Positions 1 to 8,150 of a stretch of DNA of 64,000 nucleotides are shown here, piece after piece. The stretch is taken from positions 1 to 64,000 of the forward strand of contig NZ_ALOU01000040.1 of the NCBI RefSeq assembly GCF_000292345.1. Reading direction: 5' to 3'. This DNA comes from Cupriavidus sp. BIS7 (GTDB lineage: Bacteria; Pseudomonadota; Gammaproteobacteria; Burkholderiales; Burkholderiaceae). Within the stretch, counting starts at the first letter, position 1; the number at the start of each line of letters is the position of its first letter. Position numbers and translations under genes: made by a program. Below the pieces are notes generated by a model, which saw nothing but the letters and a program-made list of their open reading frames with translations, had not been told where the DNA came from and did no database searches.

Positions 1-280
1 TGCGGGCCCCGCCCCGAGTGTCCGGGATCTGCTGTCGTCGCCCCTGCTTCCGTTTCCAAGACAACCAAACCGGCCAGCCACTGCCTATTGTGCGGCGGCG
101 GGTTGCGGACTGGCAGCGTGTGCGAGCCGGCCGCGCAGCGGGCAGCCCGGTTGCTGACCAGCCGCTTTCGTGCGCGAATGGGCTTTTCGCCCGTTGCTTT
201 TTGTCGCGCCTGGATCTACACCGGTTTACGTGCTCCGTCCCCCGGCGGGCACCTTTTCTTGGACAGGGAAGGAGCCACCC

Positions 281-604
281 ATGTACGCCAGAATCCTTGC
301 CACCATCGCACTGGCCATGCTCTCGACTGTCTCGGCACCGGCGCTGGCAGGCAACTATGCCTATTTCGACCGGCCGGACGCCGTCAATCTGAACAGCCAT
401 GCGGCTGTCAGCAGCGATAGCTATGTGCGCGCCTTTGGCTGGGCCTGGGGTGACATTCGCTTCCAGCCGGACCAGTCCGCGCCAAAGACTGACGAACGCC
501 AGGCGCGTGACAGCGCCGTCGATCCACATGACGCGCTGCCGGACCACGGACACGACAGCACAACGCCGCCCCGCACCCGGCGCGGCAAGATCAGCATGAG
601 CTGA
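281..604 (+). CDS. small secreted hypothetical protein
   Basis: This encodes 107 residues that I do not recognise as a family. The start at 281 follows a GGAAGGAG ribosome site nine bases upstream and begins a clear Sec signal peptide (MYARILATIALAMLSTV, then cleavage near APALA-G). An earlier in-frame ATG at 170 would bury that signal, so it is rejected. The mature part is short, polar and rich in Asp, His and Pro, ending in a basic tail (RTRRGK). It is probably periplasmic. A GC-rich inverted repeat directly overlaps its stop codon region. Confidence 0.6.
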   Translation: MYARILATIALAMLSTVSAPALAGNYAYFDRPDAVNLNSHAAVSSDSYVRAFGWAWGDIRFQPDQSAPKTDERQARDSAVDPHDALPDHGHDSTTPPRTRRGKISMS

Positions 605-621
605 CCCCGGCCCGGGGTCAG
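601..621 (+). terminator. GC-rich hairpin after the small secreted gene
   Basis: CTGACCCC and GGGGTCAG form a near-perfect palindrome overlapping the stop codon of the preceding gene. No run of T follows, so it may be an mRNA-stabilising hairpin or a weak terminator rather than a classical intrinsic terminator. Confidence 0.35.
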
Positions 622-686
622 GATTGGCGTTGCGCGGGCCAAGCCGCGCTAGCCTGCCGCCGCTGTCCGGGCGTCAGGACAAAGGA

Positions 687-713
687 GACCCGGCGAGCGG
701 ACGTCGCCGGGTC
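687..713 (-). terminator. hairpin downstream of the sigma-54 activator
   Basis: GACCCGGCGA and TCGCCGGGTC are perfect 10-bp arms around a 7-base loop, lying 50 bases past the stop of the minus-strand activator gene. Read on the minus strand, the stem is followed only by TCCTTTG, so the U tract is poor. Confidence 0.45.
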
Positions 714-765
714 GCCCTTGGCCTCGGAATCTCTCCCTTGACGCATCCAACTGCCAGGACTCGCG

Positions 766-2139
766 CTATTCGGCCGAAGCTCCCTGCTGCGTGTCGACGC
801 GGATGTTGTGCTTGTGCATCAGCCGATACAGCGTGACGCGCGACACGTTGAGTTCGCGCGCGGCCGGCACCACGTGAAACCCGTGGCTGGCCATGACCGA
901 GCGGATCGCTTCGCGCTCGGCCTCCTCGCGGATCGCATCGAGCGTCTTGCGCGGTACCTCCGTGCCTCCGTGCAGTTGCAGATCCTCGGCGGTGATCTTG
1001 CGGTTATCGGTCATCACGATGGCACGCCGCACACGATTGATCAGCTCGCGGACATTGCCAGGCCACGCGTACTGCATCATCGCCTGTGTGGCGCAGGTCG
1101 AGAAACCGCGGATGCGCCGGTGCGCCTCGTGGCCATGCTCCGCCAGTACAGCGTTGGAAAGCAGCAGGATGTCCTCGCCACGCTCGCGCAACGGCGGGAT
1201 CGTCAGCGTAAGCACGCACAGCCGGTGGAACAGGTCTGACCGGAACCGGCCGTCGGCCTGCGCCGCAACCAGGTCGACGTGCGTCGCGGAAATGATGCGC
1301 AGGTCCAGCGGAATCGACTGATGGCCGCCGAGCCGGGTGATCGTGCCTTGCTGCAGGAACCTCAGCAGCGCCACCTGGCTTTCCAGCGGCAGGTCGCCAA
1401 TTTCGTCAAGGAACAGCGTGCCGCCCTGTGCCTGTTCGATCCAGCCGATCTTGCGCTGGTTGGCACCGGTGAACGCGCCCTTTTCATAACCGAACAGTTC
1501 GGACTGCACCAGGTGCGATGGAATCGCGCCGCAGTTGATGGCCACGAACGGTCCCTTGCGACGGCTGGAGGCTTCGTGGATGGCCTGGGCCGCGAGTTCC
1601 TTGCCGGTACCCGATTCGCCAGAGATGAACACTGGCGCGTCGTTGTGCGCGACCTTCGCCAGCGAACGGAACATCGACCGCATGGCCGTACACTCGCCGA
1701 TCATCGGCCCGCGCGCGACCTGCTCGGGCGACCTTGCCCCGTGCAGGCAGGCCATGCCGTGTGCATGCTTGAGCGTGTAGAGCAGTTCGTCGAACGAGAA
1801 CGGCGTACGCACGTAATCCACGCAATAGTCGCGGATCAGTCGGCGGATGCGCTCGTCCTCGAGCATCGCCGTCGAGGTGATGGCCACCCACATGACATGC
1901 AGATGCTGCAGGCCTTGCTCAAGCTGGCTCAGCTCGGCATCGCTGTACGGGGTCTGCAGATCGAGCACACCGGCCATCGGTGAACTGCCTCGCACCGTGC
2001 GCTCGAGGTCGCGCACCTGCTGCACGCGGCGGATCTCCCATCCCGAGCCAAACTGGCTCGCACTGAAACCAAAATCTTCATAACGCGACACGAGCACGAT
2101 CTGTGCGGTCCGTGCCGGCGCCTTGCACAGTCGGTCCAT
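766..2139 (-). CDS. sigma-54-dependent activator, VpsR/BerB-like
   Basis: A 457-residue enhancer-binding protein. Residues 1-130 form a degenerate receiver-like domain. The AAA+ domain shows Walker A GESGTGKE at 174-181 and the sigma-54 contact loop GAFTGA at 221-226. The C-terminus is a Fis-type helix-turn-helix (AARELNVSRVTLYRL). The start at 2139 is chosen because AGGGAGAA precedes it; 43 upstream codons lack a good ribosome site. Relatives such as VpsR (Vibrio) and BerB (Burkholderia) respond to c-di-GMP and activate exopolysaccharide and biofilm genes. A role in controlling the polysaccharide region of this window is therefore plausible but inferred; an intact GAFTGA argues for true sigma-54 use. 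Confidence 0.88.
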   Translation of the reverse strand: MDRLCKAPARTAQIVLVSRYEDFGFSASQFGSGWEIRRVQQVRDLERTVRGSSPMAGVLDLQTPYSDAELSQLEQGLQHLHVMWVAITSTAMLEDERIRRLIRDYCVDYVRTPFSFDELLYTLKHAHGMACLHGARSPEQVARGPMIGECTAMRSMFRSLAKVAHNDAPVFISGESGTGKELAAQAIHEASSRRKGPFVAINCGAIPSHLVQSELFGYEKGAFTGANQRKIGWIEQAQGGTLFLDEIGDLPLESQVALLRFLQQGTITRLGGHQSIPLDLRIISATHVDLVAAQADGRFRSDLFHRLCVLTLTIPPLRERGEDILLLSNAVLAEHGHEAHRRIRGFSTCATQAMMQYAWPGNVRELINRVRRAIVMTDNRKITAEDLQLHGGTEVPRKTLDAIREEAEREAIRSVMASHGFHVVPAARELNVSRVTLYRLMHKHNIRVDTQQGASAE

Positions 2140-2264
2140 GACGTTCTCCCTGACGTTGAACTTCTTGTTGGTAACGGAACCCGGGGCCGCTGGCATGGCG
2201 GCGGGCCGCTGGGCCCGTCCGGATTCCGCTGGCTGCGCGGTGGTGCCCGCGCACAACGTAGGGG

Positions 2265-2726
2265 TCACGGTCTGGACAGACTGCGTGACTGGTCTTCAAG
2301 GACGCTGAGATAGTCGCGCCCGGCGCTCAACTGTTCGCTGATACGTCGGCGCACCATGTCTTTCTCGCGCATCAGTTCGACGCTCGGTGCTTCGGGCGAC
2401 TGGCCGGAATACTGGAAGTACAGGGCCTTGTAGGTAAGCTGGCTGAGAATCCATTCCTGGAGCAGCCTGCGCTGGCGCGTGAGTTCTTCCGCGATGAGCC
2501 GGTGTCGCTGCACCAGTCTTTCCACGGCGGCCTGCGTGCGCGGCGACACCTCATGGTCATCGGCGAGCGCGGCGGTGACGTCGGCGATGGCGTAGTCCTC
2601 TTGCCTGTCTCGCTGCGCAAAGTCCGAGGACGGATCGCCAAAGACTGTCCACGCATGGTGGATCGACGGACTGGCGGATTCGCTGATGGGCCCGATGGCG
2701 GGACGCCGGATTTCTCCTGCGGTCAT
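2265..2726 (-). CDS. hypothetical protein upstream of the sigma-54 activator
   Basis: A 153-residue soluble protein that I do not recognise. The second half is strongly helical and charged (residues about 60-150, many Arg, Glu, Gln and Leu) and could form a coiled coil. The start at 2726 is preferred to an ATG 24 bases further out because ACGGGGA lies eight bases upstream. It is transcribed in the same direction as the VpsR-like gene, which begins 125 bases downstream, so the two may be co-transcribed. No signal peptide or membrane segment is seen. Confidence 0.55.
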   Translation of the reverse strand: MTAGEIRRPAIGPISESASPSIHHAWTVFGDPSSDFAQRDRQEDYAIADVTAALADDHEVSPRTQAAVERLVQRHRLIAEELTRQRRLLQEWILSQLTYKALYFQYSGQSPEAPSVELMREKDMVRRRISEQLSAGRDYLSVLEDQSRSLSRP

Positions 2727-3287
2727 GGTTTGTTCCCCGTTGAACAACATCCCCCGGCACTACACGTTCGCTGTTACCACTTTCTCTGTTCTGGATTTGA
2801 GCTTTCTTTATGTGACGCACGTGTCTTTCCGCGCGCTCTTTATTTCGTGGTGGCGAAGTCGTCCTTCTGCTGTGGACGATCTCATCGGCGCGTGGTCCTT
2901 TTGATGGCTGAGATTGCCGGACCTGGCCTTCTGTATGAAACGGTGCCGGATACCAACGGCGGCTTGCCGGATTCCGGAGTCAAGAAAGGGCGCTCTTGCG
3001 CGCCCTCAAATTTTTTGCCACGCCTCTAGTTCAGTGCATTTGGCCCTATTTGTCCAGCCCGGCGTGCTCGCTTTCGTCCTCCTCTCATACTTTTGTATGA
3101 GACTTTTGCGCGGCCTGATGGCGCCATGGCGAGGTTAATGAGTCCTCACATTCAACGCAGAAACGGGTACGCTGCGATCCAATTGGAAAAATGTTTCATA
3201 CGCAGAAACGGGTACGCTTCCTGTCATTGACATCGTCGAATGGCAGCGTTTTCATCTTGATGCTGCCGAGTTGGCTTCCTGCAACAC
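2727..3287. other. intergenic region with two iteron copies
   Basis: No convincing gene is seen. The left part is comparatively AT-rich (2760-2900) and probably carries the promoter of the minus-strand gene ending at 2265. The right part holds two perfect copies of the origin iteron (3155 and 3200). A 373-codon plus-strand open frame that begins here runs antisense through the purine permease and is rejected. Confidence 0.6.
3155..3217 (+). repeat. two origin-type iterons 2.2 kb left of the array
   Basis: Two identical 18-base copies of ACGCAGAAACGGGTACGC start at 3155 and 3200, 45 bases apart and in the same orientation. They match the consensus of the origin array that starts at 5375 exactly, so they are likely RepA-binding sites outside the core origin. 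Confidence 0.85.
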
Positions 3288-3310
3288 AAAGGGCGGCCGA
3301 AGCCGCCCCT
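3288..3310 (-). terminator. intrinsic terminator of the purine permease gene
   Basis: On the minus strand GGGCGGC-TTCG-GCCGCCC is followed by TTTGTGTT, a stable UUCG-capped stem with a U-rich tail, 25 bases past the stop codon. Confidence 0.75.
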
Positions 3311-3334
3311 GGTTGGTCTACAACCTCTTCGGGC

Positions 3335-4699
3335 TCAATGTCCGGGAAGGTAATAGAACTTGAACAGGAAGACGACGGCGATGATCCACGCCATCGCTGG
3401 CACCTCACGGGAACGTCCGGTCAGCAGCTTCAGGCCGGCAAAGGTGATGAAACCGAACGCCACGCCATTGGCCACCGAGTACGTGAACGGCATCCCGAGC
3501 GCCGTCAGCACCGCGGGGACGACTTCCGTCACGTCGCTCCAGTCCACGTCCACAAGTTCGCGCAACATCAGGCAGGAGACATAGAGCAGCGCGGGAGCCG
3601 TGGCATAGGCCGGAACCGTACCGGCCAGCGGCGCGATGAACAGGCAGGCCAGGAACAATACGGCCACCGTCACGGCGGTCAGCCCGGTACGCCCGCCCGC
3701 CTGCACGCCCGATGCACTTTCGATATACGCCGTGGTCGAGGACGTCCCCAGCAGCGAACCGGCCATGATCGCCGTGCTGTCCGCCATCAGCGCCTTGTTG
3801 AGCCGGTCCATCCTGCCGGCCTTGAGCAGGCCTGCGCGGTTGGCCACGCCCATCAGCGTGCCCGTGGCATCGAACAGTTCGACCAGGAAGAACACGAGCA
3901 CGACATTGACGATACCAATCGACAGGGCTGCGGAAATATCGAGTTTCAGCAGCGTCGGCGCGATGGACGGCGGCGCCGAGAACACGCCATGGAACGTGTT
4001 GCCCGCGAAGACAAAGCTGAGGATCGTGGTGCCAAGGATGCCGATCAGGATGGCGCCCCGCACCTTCAGGTGGTCCAGCGCGACGATCGCAAAGAATCCG
4101 ATCACGGCAAGGATCGCAGGTGTCTGGTGCAAGTCGCCAATGGTGACGAGCGTTGCGGGGCTGGCCGTGATGATCCCGGCGTTCTTGAGCGCGACGATCG
4201 CCAGGAACAAACCGATACCGGCCGTAATGGCCACGCGGAGCCCATGCGGAATGCCCTTTACGATCATCTCGCGTACACGGAACAGGGTCACGACCAGGAA
4301 CAGGCAGCCTGAAATGAATACCGCGCCGAGCGCGGCTTCCCACGGCAGCCCCATGCCCTTCACCACCGTATAGGCGAAGTAGGCGTTTAGCCCCATGCCC
4401 GGCGCCATTGCGATCGGATAGTTGGCGTAGAACCCCATGATCATCGTGCCGATGGCCGCGGCAAGGCAGGTGGCCACGAACACGGCGTCCTTCGGTACCC
4501 CCGCGTCCCCAAGGATGCTTGGGTTGACGAAGATGATGTACGCCATGGTGAGGAAAGTGGTCACGCCCGCGAGAATTTCGGTTCGGGCGTCGGTCTGGTG
4601 TTCACCGAGCTTGAAGATGCGCTCGAGAAGACCCGGCGAGGCCTGGACGGCGATGGTGGAATCGCTGCCCGGCCGCGGCGTCTGGTCCGATGTGGACAT
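3335..4699 (-). CDS. NCS2-family purine permease (AzgA/GhxP type)
   Basis: A 454-residue inner-membrane proton symporter for hypoxanthine, guanine or adenine. The segment PGMGLNAYFAY and the later ESASGVQAGGRTGLTAV are signatures of the AzgA-like branch, and hydrophobic segments along the whole length fit the 14-helix fold. The start at 4699 is preceded by AGGAG nine bases upstream; an ATG 72 bases earlier lacks one. It is monocistronic, with its own terminator. The substrate cannot be fixed from sequence alone. Confidence 0.9.
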   Translation of the reverse strand: MSTSDQTPRPGSDSTIAVQASPGLLERIFKLGEHQTDARTEILAGVTTFLTMAYIIFVNPSILGDAGVPKDAVFVATCLAAAIGTMIMGFYANYPIAMAPGMGLNAYFAYTVVKGMGLPWEAALGAVFISGCLFLVVTLFRVREMIVKGIPHGLRVAITAGIGLFLAIVALKNAGIITASPATLVTIGDLHQTPAILAVIGFFAIVALDHLKVRGAILIGILGTTILSFVFAGNTFHGVFSAPPSIAPTLLKLDISAALSIGIVNVVLVFFLVELFDATGTLMGVANRAGLLKAGRMDRLNKALMADSTAIMAGSLLGTSSTTAYIESASGVQAGGRTGLTAVTVAVLFLACLFIAPLAGTVPAYATAPALLYVSCLMLRELVDVDWSDVTEVVPAVLTALGMPFTYSVANGVAFGFITFAGLKLLTGRSREVPAMAWIIAVVFLFKFYYLPGH

Positions 4700-5021
4700 C
4701 GGTGATCTCCTGGTTGGCGATGTGGCGATTGCGTTGCCGGCAATGTCTGGCGGCGGGCACCCCATCGACAATTTTCAAAAAAGGCGTGATGATCCCACAC
4801 GCTCGCCGTGTTGCGGGAGATTGCTCTGGGGAATCCCCCGCCTTGACGTAGGCCGCAATCCCCCGTATAAATCTCCGCCAGATTCAAGCGACGAGGCAAC
4901 AGTTCATTCGTTAGCCACCGTCTTGGTACTTCGGTTGTCCATGGTGTCCTTTCCTTGAGTTGGCTGTACGGTGGTGTGCGCACCATCGGTTTCTTTTTTT
5001 CTTTTTTTGGAAAGTAATACC
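4700..5021. other. divergent promoter region and cold-shock 5' leader
   Basis: This spacer separates the minus-strand permease from the plus-strand cold-shock gene. The part near 4850-5020 is relatively AT-rich and includes a T-rich tract at about 4991-5008 just before the cold-shock ribosome site, as expected for the long structured leaders of cspA-type mRNAs. Exact promoter elements are not assigned. Confidence 0.45.
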
Positions 5022-5225
5022 ATGCAAACCGGTATCGTAAAGTGGTTCAACGACGCCAAGGGCTTCGGCTTCATCAAGCCGGACGCAGGCGGTGACGATC
5101 TCTTCGCACACTTCTCGGAAGTTCGTGCCGACGGCTTCAAGTCGCTGCAGGAAAACCAGCGCGTGTCGTTCGAAGTCAAGAACGGCCCGAAGGGTCTGCA
5201 AGCCGCGAACATCACGCCGCTGTAA
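5022..5225 (+). CDS. cold-shock protein, CspA family
   Basis: A 67-residue single-domain OB-fold protein that binds single-stranded RNA and DNA. It begins MQTGIVKWFNDAKGFGFI; the RNP1 motif is KGFGFI, and DLFAHF stands in for RNP2. Length is standard. The start is fixed by homology and by TTTGGAAAG upstream; a 17-codon in-frame extension is spurious. An intrinsic terminator follows. A paralogue lies in opposite orientation on the other side of the origin and repA (7947-8150). Confidence 0.95.
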   Translation: MQTGIVKWFNDAKGFGFIKPDAGGDDLFAHFSEVRADGFKSLQENQRVSFEVKNGPKGLQAANITPL

Positions 5226-5270
5226 GCATTGCGATTCCGGGCGCACCTCGCGTGCGCTCTCTCGCAAGGA

Positions 5271-5297
5271 AACCCGCCTTCATGGCGGGTTTTTTTT
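5271..5297 (+). terminator. intrinsic terminator of the first cold-shock gene
   Basis: AACCCGCC-TTCAT-GGCGGGTT followed by a run of eight T, 46 bases past the stop codon: a textbook intrinsic terminator. Confidence 0.92.
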
Positions 5298-5374
5298 CGC
5301 CCGCCATCTGGCGCTTTGCCCATTGCTGGGCACGAGTGCTTCGTCAGGCTGACGAACCGATGAAGTCTCACGCT

Positions 5375-6456
5375 CGCAGAAACGGGTACGCAGTTACGTT
5401 TTGTGTTGGGCACCGCGGCTCGATCACCTCGCCTCCTCCCTCGACCCGATCTCTTGTAGCCCCGCCCTCCGTTCCTCCAGATCCAACGCAGAAACGGGTA
5501 CGCATGTAGTACCGGGCATTGGGGCCCTGGAAGCTTTCGCAGAAACGGGTACGCATCTGCGCATGCCCTAGTGTTGTCGCGTTGTGGCTATCCAACGGTC
5601 GCGTACGGCGAGCGATACTCCCGGAATCCGGCTGGTTTCGCTGCCTACGAAGTAAGCAGACGAGTTATCCCCGCAGAATCGGGTTCGGACGCCCAGGACA
5701 TTGGTATACGCGCAGCCTGGATCCGTGCTGCCCGCAGAATTGGGTACGCAATTTCCAGCGAACTGTGCGCAGAAACGGGTACGGGCGCTGTCCTGATCAC
5801 AACAATCGCCGGGTATACGTATCGACGTATACCCGGCTGCCTCGCAGAAATTGGTACGTTTCCGTTAACCGCACCTCGCAAGGTATACGTAGAGAGCGGG
5901 CACAAACTTTCCTTTGGGGCGCATTGCGCTCAGGCATCGTACTTGGTCCGGTTGTGTCGGATCGCGGCTTCGCACGCAGAATTGGGTACGGCCGCCGGAT
6001 ATCGCAGCCTCCGCTGGCACGCAGAAATGGGTACGCAAGGGTCTGTTCCCACAACTGCGCCCACGCTCGCAGAAATAGGTACGCTGCAGAAATGGGTACG
6101 CCCTGCCGCGTTTGATGCACATAAGCCCTGTACCGCAGAAACAGGTTCGCCAATCCAGGATATCCACGCAGAAATGGGTACGGAAGCGTACCCGCAAGTG
6201 GCTACACCGACGGCGATGCGTACCCAATTCTGCGTGAATAACGAGGTGCGACACCCCGTGAGCTTGGCCGGAACGCTGGTTCTCGCAGAAATTGGTACGT
6301 TTACGCGGCCCAGGCCTGTGGAAAAGCCTGTGGGATCAGGCACTTATCCCCGCAGATTCCGGTTCGGCAAACTCGCTGAAACGGGTTCGGTCTGCCGCAG
6401 ATTCAGGTTCGGCCGTTCGCAGAATCGAGTACGTTTACGCGCAGAAACTGGTACGC
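5375..6456 (+). repeat. iteron array, consensus CGCAGAAACGGGTACGC
   Basis: Direct 17-bp repeats start at 5375, 5487, 5538, 5672, 5733, 5768, 5843, 5975, 6020, 6068, 6085, 6134, 6167, 6284, 6351, 6374, 6396, 6418 and 6440, with one inverted copy at 6218. The core CGCAGAA is nearly constant. The second half varies between GGGTACG and GGTTCG; the TTCG form is found at 5672, 6134, 6351, 6374 and 6396. The last five copies are spaced 22-23 bases apart, about two helical turns; 6068 and 6085 are directly abutting. Such arrays bind the initiator RepA. Confidence 0.9.
5808..5837. repeat. 13-bp inverted repeat with TATACG core
   Basis: GCCGGGTATACGT and ACGTATACCCGGC are perfect arms around ATCG. Related half-sites GGTATACG occur at 5703 and 5882. 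It lies inside the iteron array but has a different sequence, so it is probably a second protein-binding element or a cruciform. Confidence 0.7.
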
Positions 6457-6497
6457 AGGGGGTAATTTTTCTCTTTGAAATCAACGGCTGGGATTGT

Positions 6498-6507
6498 CCG
6501 TATACGG
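6498..6507. repeat. TATACG palindrome in the AT-richer segment
   Basis: CCGTATACGG is a perfect 10-bp palindrome located next to the AT-richer stretch right of the iterons. It shares the TATACG core with the palindromes at 5808 and 6668. Confidence 0.5.
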
Positions 6508-6667
6508 TTTACGAGTAGTTAACCCGTATCGGTATCGTTTACTGGTAGTGGATGAGCAGGCAACCGTGGACAACCCCTCCGGGTTGCCCACCGTCTGCCA
6601 GCCATCCCGCCACTAGCCGGATTCCCGGCAGCTGCAACCAGTCGGCCTGCACGAAAGCCCAGAGAAA

Positions 6668-6691
6668 TACGTATACGTACCCGTTTCTGCG
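6668..6691 (-). promoter_or_regulatory. palindrome plus inverted iteron before repA (candidate operator)
   Basis: TACGTATACGTA (6668-6679) is a perfect 12-bp palindrome. It overlaps an inverted perfect iteron (ACGTACCCGTTTCTGCG, 6675-6691) that ends about 50 bases before the repA start. Inverted iteron copies near the initiator promoter commonly serve as autorepression operators; that role is inferred here. Confidence 0.6.
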
Positions 6692-6744
6692 TGACAACGT
6701 TTACGTGTTCGCGTACAAAGGCGGGTAATTCGAAGCCCGTCAAT

Positions 6745-7839
6745 ATGCCGATCAAACGCTCAATGGCCATCGACGAGGATCGCTCGCCCCTGCAAGGGGA
6801 CAACGAGCCATCCCGCATCATCGTTCCCGGTAACGAGAACGGCCTTGTTCCGTCCGAAAAATTCCAGCGCCTCTTCGATGAGGCCCAGGCAATGGAGCGC
6901 GAGGACGCCTGGCAAAGCGGCGAAGTCGGCTTCCTTAGCCGTGCCAGTGTGCAGGTCACGCTGCCTTATCGCGCGCCCAAGGGCGCGCCGCCCGTGTGGA
7001 CGCGCACAAGCGGGAATATCTCGCTGATGATTCAGCCTGGCTACTTCACGCAGCAGCGCTCTGAGCGGGCGACCAACGGCCGGCAGAAGCTCGTTTCCGA
7101 GACGGTGTCGCTTGGCTACCCCTATGGCTCCTATCCGCGCCTCATGCTCGCGTGGATCGGCAAGGAGATCATGGCCAAGAAGAAGCGGGGCGAGTTTACC
7201 GGCACGGTTGAGGATCGCCGTATTTCGCTGGGTAACTCGTTGTCCGAGTTCATGTACAACCTCGGAATTCCGATGGCTACCGGCGGCAAGCGCGGCACGA
7301 TGACGCTGGTCCGGCAGCAAATGATCCGGCTGTTCTCGGCGACGATTGCAATCGTCCAGAACAAGTCGATGCCTGTGCCCAACCAGGCACCGAATCACGA
7401 GCCACTCTCGATCGATCGCGTGGGCTACCTGCTTGCGGATCAGTTGTCGACCTGGTGGGATCCCATGCAGCCGGGACAAGGCTCGATGTTCGAGAGTTTT
7501 GTCGTATTGTCCGAGCCATTCTTCAATGAGCTGGTCAATCGCCCGGTGCCGGTCGACATGCGTGCGCTGAAAGCGCTCAAGCAATCGCCTTTTGCGCTGG
7601 ATGTCTATTCCTGGCTGACGTACCGGTTTTTCACGATTCAACGCCGTACCGAGATTCCGTGGGAAGCGTTGCAGATGCAGTTTGGGACGGAGACCGAAAG
7701 CGAGCGCAAGTTCCGTGCGCTGTTCCGCAAGGCGCTCAAGGATGTCCTGGTTGTTTATCCGGGGGCAAAGGTTGATGCGGACTCGTCGAAGGCGTTGATA
7801 CTGCAGCCATCGCGAACCAGCGTCCGCAAGCTTTCCTGA
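6745..7839 (+). CDS. repA: replication initiator RepA
   Basis: A 364-residue initiator of the plasmid-encoded RepA family found on Burkholderiaceae chromids and megaplasmids. It binds iterons and opens the origin. The body has the conserved blocks RTSGNISLMIQPGY, YGSYPRLMLAWIGKEI and QMIRLFSATI, and a C-terminal winged-helix-like part with WEALQMQFG. The start is uncertain: ATG 6745 and ATG 6763 are both possible, and a GTG at 6691 overlaps the inverted iteron; none has a strong ribosome site, which fits low expression. The origin array lies directly upstream and a strong terminator follows. Confidence 0.9.
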   Translation: MPIKRSMAIDEDRSPLQGDNEPSRIIVPGNENGLVPSEKFQRLFDEAQAMEREDAWQSGEVGFLSRASVQVTLPYRAPKGAPPVWTRTSGNISLMIQPGYFTQQRSERATNGRQKLVSETVSLGYPYGSYPRLMLAWIGKEIMAKKKRGEFTGTVEDRRISLGNSLSEFMYNLGIPMATGGKRGTMTLVRQQMIRLFSATIAIVQNKSMPVPNQAPNHEPLSIDRVGYLLADQLSTWWDPMQPGQGSMFESFVVLSEPFFNELVNRPVPVDMRALKALKQSPFALDVYSWLTYRFFTIQRRTEIPWEALQMQFGTETESERKFRALFRKALKDVLVVYPGAKVDADSSKALILQPSRTSVRKLS

Positions 7840-7860
7840 ACTGCGCCTCGGCTGCAGGCA

Positions 7861-7897
7861 ACAAAAAAGGCAAGCGCGACGCGCTTGCCTTTTTTGT
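7861..7897. terminator. bidirectional terminator between repA and the second cold-shock gene
   Basis: AAAAAAGGCAAGCGC and GCGCTTGCCTTTTTT form a long perfect stem with A and T runs on both sides, so it can end transcription from both the plus-strand repA and the convergent minus-strand cold-shock gene. Confidence 0.93.
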
Positions 7898-7946
7898 TTG
7901 CCGGACGGTCAGTAAATCGAAACGCCGGCGCTTATTGCAGTTCAGC

Positions 7947-8150
7947 TCAGGCGGGCTTGATGGCCGATGCCTGCAGACCCTTCGGTCCCTGCTTCACTTC
8001 GAACGTCACGCGTTGACCGTCCTTCAGCGTCTTGAAACCGCTACCCTGGATTTCGGAGAAATGCGCGAACAGATCCGCACCACCGTCGTCCGGCGTAATG
8101 AAGCCAAAACCCTTGGTCTCGTTGAACCACTTGACCGTACCGGTTGCCAT
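7947..8150 (-). CDS. cold-shock protein, CspA family (second copy)
   Basis: A 67-residue OB-fold nucleic-acid chaperone starting [18 protein letters not shown], with RNP1 KGFGFI and the DLFAHF motif. The start at 8150 follows AAGGAAA. It is the same length as the plus-strand copy at 5022 and similar throughout, but not identical. Together the two copies face each other across the origin and repA. It converges on repA and shares its terminator. Confidence 0.95.
   Translation of the reverse strand: MATGTVKWFNETKGFGFITPDDGGADLFAHFSEIQGSGFKTLKDGQRVTFEVKQGPKGLQASAIKPA

Larger units (their letters stand above)
5360..6744 (+). other. replication origin of a chromid or megaplasmid
   Basis: A 1.4-kb non-coding stretch immediately upstream of repA, holding 21 copies of a 17-bp iteron, several TATACG palindromes and an AT-richer segment at about 6457-6530 that could be the DNA unwinding element. 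Two TTATCCCC motifs (5665 and 6344) resemble relaxed DnaA boxes and each abuts an iteron. Open frames across this region translate the repeats into recurring RRNGYA or AETGT peptides and are not genes. The layout fits iteron-controlled initiation by the adjacent RepA. Confidence 0.88.

Noticed and set aside
3191..4312. 373-codon plus-strand open frame
   Set aside because: It is antisense to the purine permease, with a low-complexity Arg/His/Gln composition typical of shadow frames in GC-rich DNA.
5665..6351. DnaA boxes at TTATCCCC motifs
   Set aside because: They differ from TTATCCACA at important positions; kept only as a remark under the origin.
5375..6456. Possible CRISPR array
   Set aside because: Repeats are only 17 bp, variable, irregularly spaced from 0 to over 100 bases, partly inverted, and sit beside repA; no cas genes.
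5519..6518. Long plus-strand open frames across the iteron array (198 and 315 codons)
   Set aside because: They translate the 17-bp repeats in successive frames, giving recurring RRNGYA or AETGT peptides, and have no ribosome sites.
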